DNA of 64,000 nt, from NCBI GenBank assembly GCA_016709725.1, contig JADJMG010000008.1:62001-126000 (forward strand). The letters run 5' to 3'. Origin of the DNA: Bacteroidota bacterium. GTDB lineage: Bacteria > Bacteroidota > Bacteroidia > AKYH767-A > OLB10. Shown here piece after piece: positions 62,723 to 64,000 of the stretch (positions are counted from its first letter, which is position 1; every line of letters begins with the position of its first letter). A program made the translations under genes and the position numbers. The notes under the pieces are model-generated. The model made no database searches. It was not told where the DNA came from and worked only from the letters and a program-made list of their open reading frames with translations.

Positions 62723-62770
62723 TTTAGGTTGATTTTTTGGTCAACCTATTTCAGTCACGCACACTAGAAG

Positions 62771-64000
62771 CTAATCCTTAACAACAAATTTACGAGTTAG
62801 AATAATATCACCTTGTATAACTCGAATGAAATAAACACCAGCCTGTAGTGAGAATTCTATTAAACGTTGATTGTCATTCAGCAAACCTGATTGTACTACT
62901 TGCCCTGCTACAGAGTAAATAACATAATTAAACTCACCAGTTGGCATTCCAATTATACTTATATAATCTTGTGCAGGCACTGGAGCGACAACCCATGCGT
63001 TATCATTTTGCAACTGTTGAATTCCAGTAGGGGTTGCTTGCAATCGCCACGAAGACATTGAATAGTTCAAACTTTGAGAATCGTAGATCGATGCCCCTAC
63101 AAATAGCGTATTGAAATCGGATTGAATCATATTAACTTCACCAAAGCCCACGGTATCGAGTAAAACTAAACTTGACGTTTGCACACCCATTGAATTCATG
63201 CGCACCAAATAATAATTTTGCAAACTATTGGAAAGGGCAATACTCTTATCTGTCAATAAGGTAATAGTACCGGTTGAATCGATCACTTGTGCTCTTGCAT
63301 GATAATCGACTCCCGCAGTTTGTGCAAGCGGAGAAATAAATAAAGAGTCGCCCGTAAATCGATTAATTCCTCGAAGCTCAACTTCTGGAGATGTCAATCC
63401 AACAGTTTGATACTTCGTGTGTGAAATGTAAAGCATCGAATCAAAAGAACATAGACCTATAGGATCTGAAAGATAACCTGAAGTATAGGATTGAATCCAC
63501 AATGGCTGCAAAGTAGTATCGGCGCATACAACGCCATAATGTGATCCTGCGGACATACCTAAAGACTGCATATCTAACAAATACAATTTATCTTCTTTGA
63601 AAAGCACATCTGAAATAAGGTTGCTATAATAGTTTGAAAGGGATATGCTAGCAACGGTTTGTCCTGCTGTATCCAACTTTAATAGCATAGCATGAGATGG
63701 TGAACCCGTAAACCCTGTCATGCAATTCAAGTACAAATGCTTTTCATAATAGGTAATACCAAGTCCTTGCTGTGTTGAAGGGATAAGCATCGACCACAAC
63801 TGCTGTCCTGCAGGAGAATACTTAAGTAATTTTGCTTTATACGTTCCACTCAAACTGTATCCAGTAAAATAATAATTGTTTGCATCATCAACACAAACTC
63901 CCATCCCTTGATCATAAAGTTGACTGGTTCCATCGATGGTATCCAACCACAACAACTGTCCTGCACTACTATATTTCATTATTAAAATATCATTGAGGTT
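62771..64000 (-). CDS. Secreted repeat protein with T9SS type A sorting domain (partial, runs off right edge)
   Basis: At least 409 codons; the frame stays open past the ATG at 63979 to base 64000 (NDILIMKYSSAGQLLW), so the N-terminus is missing. Beta-propeller-like SBBP repeats are visible (KYSPAGQQLWSMLIP, GMGVCVDDANNYYFTGYSLSG). The C-terminus is a type A sorting domain: PVPAQDYISIIGMP, YVIYSVAGQVVQSG, AGVYFIRVIQGD and TRKFVVKD. Its end lies 19 bases from the IS3 element, which did not disrupt it. Confidence 0.82.
   Translation of the reverse strand, partial: NLNDILIMKYSSAGQLLWLDTIDGTSQLYDQGMGVCVDDANNYYFTGYSLSGTYKAKLLKYSPAGQQLWSMLIPSTQQGLGITYYEKHLYLNCMTGFTGSPSHAMLLKLDTAGQTVASISLSNYYSNLISDVLFKEDKLYLLDMQSLGMSAGSHYGVVCADTTLQPLWIQSYTSGYLSDPIGLCSFDSMLYISHTKYQTVGLTSPEVELRGINRFTGDSLFISPLAQTAGVDYHARAQVIDSTGTITLLTDKSIALSNSLQNYYLVRMNSMGVQTSSLVLLDTVGFGEVNMIQSDFNTLFVGASIYDSQSLNYSMSSWRLQATPTGIQQLQNDNAWVVAPVPAQDYISIIGMPTGEFNYVIYSVAGQVVQSGLLNDNQRLIEFSLQAGVYFIRVIQGDIILTRKFVVKD

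Larger units (their letters stand above)
61353..62752. mobile_element. IS3-family insertion sequence
   Basis: 1,400 bp bounded by perfect 14-bp inverted repeats TGAAATAGGTTGAC (61353-61366 and the complement at 62739-62752), with TG...CA ends. It contains orfA and orfB on the minus strand. The flanking 3-bp sequences (GCC and GTC) do not match, so a target duplication is not evident. It has no cargo. Confidence 0.88.

Noticed and set aside
61341..62760. Target-site duplication of the IS3 element
   Set aside because: The 3-base flanks (GCC and GTC) differ; longer flanks do not match either.

Overview
The window comes from an AT-rich member of the Bacteroidota, probably an uncultured one. The evidence is a gliding/type IX secretion (T9SS) gene sprA, at least eight proteins ending in T9SS type A or B sorting domains, TAnnTTTG-type -7 promoter boxes, Omp28/DUF6029/TlpA genes, a GcvH-VanZ pair next to sprA, and a fused malic enzyme-phosphotransacetylase. 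Coding density is moderate, with many lipoproteins and outer-membrane barrels.

Layout. 1-3148 (-): a large secreted FG-GAP plus vanadium-haloperoxidase-like protein that runs off the left edge. 3285-12065 (-): a core block ruvA > sprA > gcvH > vanZ. 12.3-21.2 kb: accessory genes (type B T9SS cargo, a hairpin-rich 40-bp tandem repeat, a secreted alpha/beta hydrolase, SRPBCC, an RpoA-CTD-like small protein, DUF4386, RDD, an orphan 300-aa protein, DUF6624). 21.2-23.5 kb (-): maeB. 23.7-34.3 kb: T9SS cargo and a thiol-redox module (TlpA, DUF6029, two Omp28-like proteins). 34.3-36.2 kb: a graveyard with a decayed FG-GAP paralogue and a decayed IS1634-type transposase. 36.3-46.7 kb (-): a contiguous heavy-metal efflux island with a P1B ATPase, a cytochrome c/propeller lipoprotein, His-rich lipoproteins and a CzcB-TolC-CzcA system. 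47.1-53.8 kb: a methyltransferase, a tandem family of small secreted C-x6-C proteins and a badly broken T9SS cargo gene. 53.9-55.6 kb: glutaryl-CoA dehydrogenase and a TerB-like protein. 55.8-57.7 kb: tRNA-Cys followed by repeats that carry copies of its 3' end. 58.2-60.8 kb: barrels and an envelope cluster (lmo0937-type, YtxH, holin-like). 61.35-62.75 kb: an IS3-family element. 62.8 kb to the right edge (-): another T9SS cargo protein.

How the genes work together. SprA is the outer-membrane translocon through which the sorting-domain proteins scattered over the window would leave the cell. The metal island combines inner-membrane export (P1B ATPase) with trans-envelope RND efflux (CzcA, TolC-like part, CzcB) and His-rich metal-binding accessories. 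TlpA and the Omp28-like proteins form a cell-envelope thiol module.

Caveat on gene integrity. At least fifteen single-base indels, nearly all in homopolymers, break otherwise well-conserved genes, including sprA, ruvA, the P1B ATPase and the IS3 transposase. The pattern suggests consensus errors more than biology. Two regions (34.3-36.2 and 50.5-53.8 kb) have denser lesions and look like true pseudogenes. For broken genes I give the whole reconstructed span and state where the frame changes.
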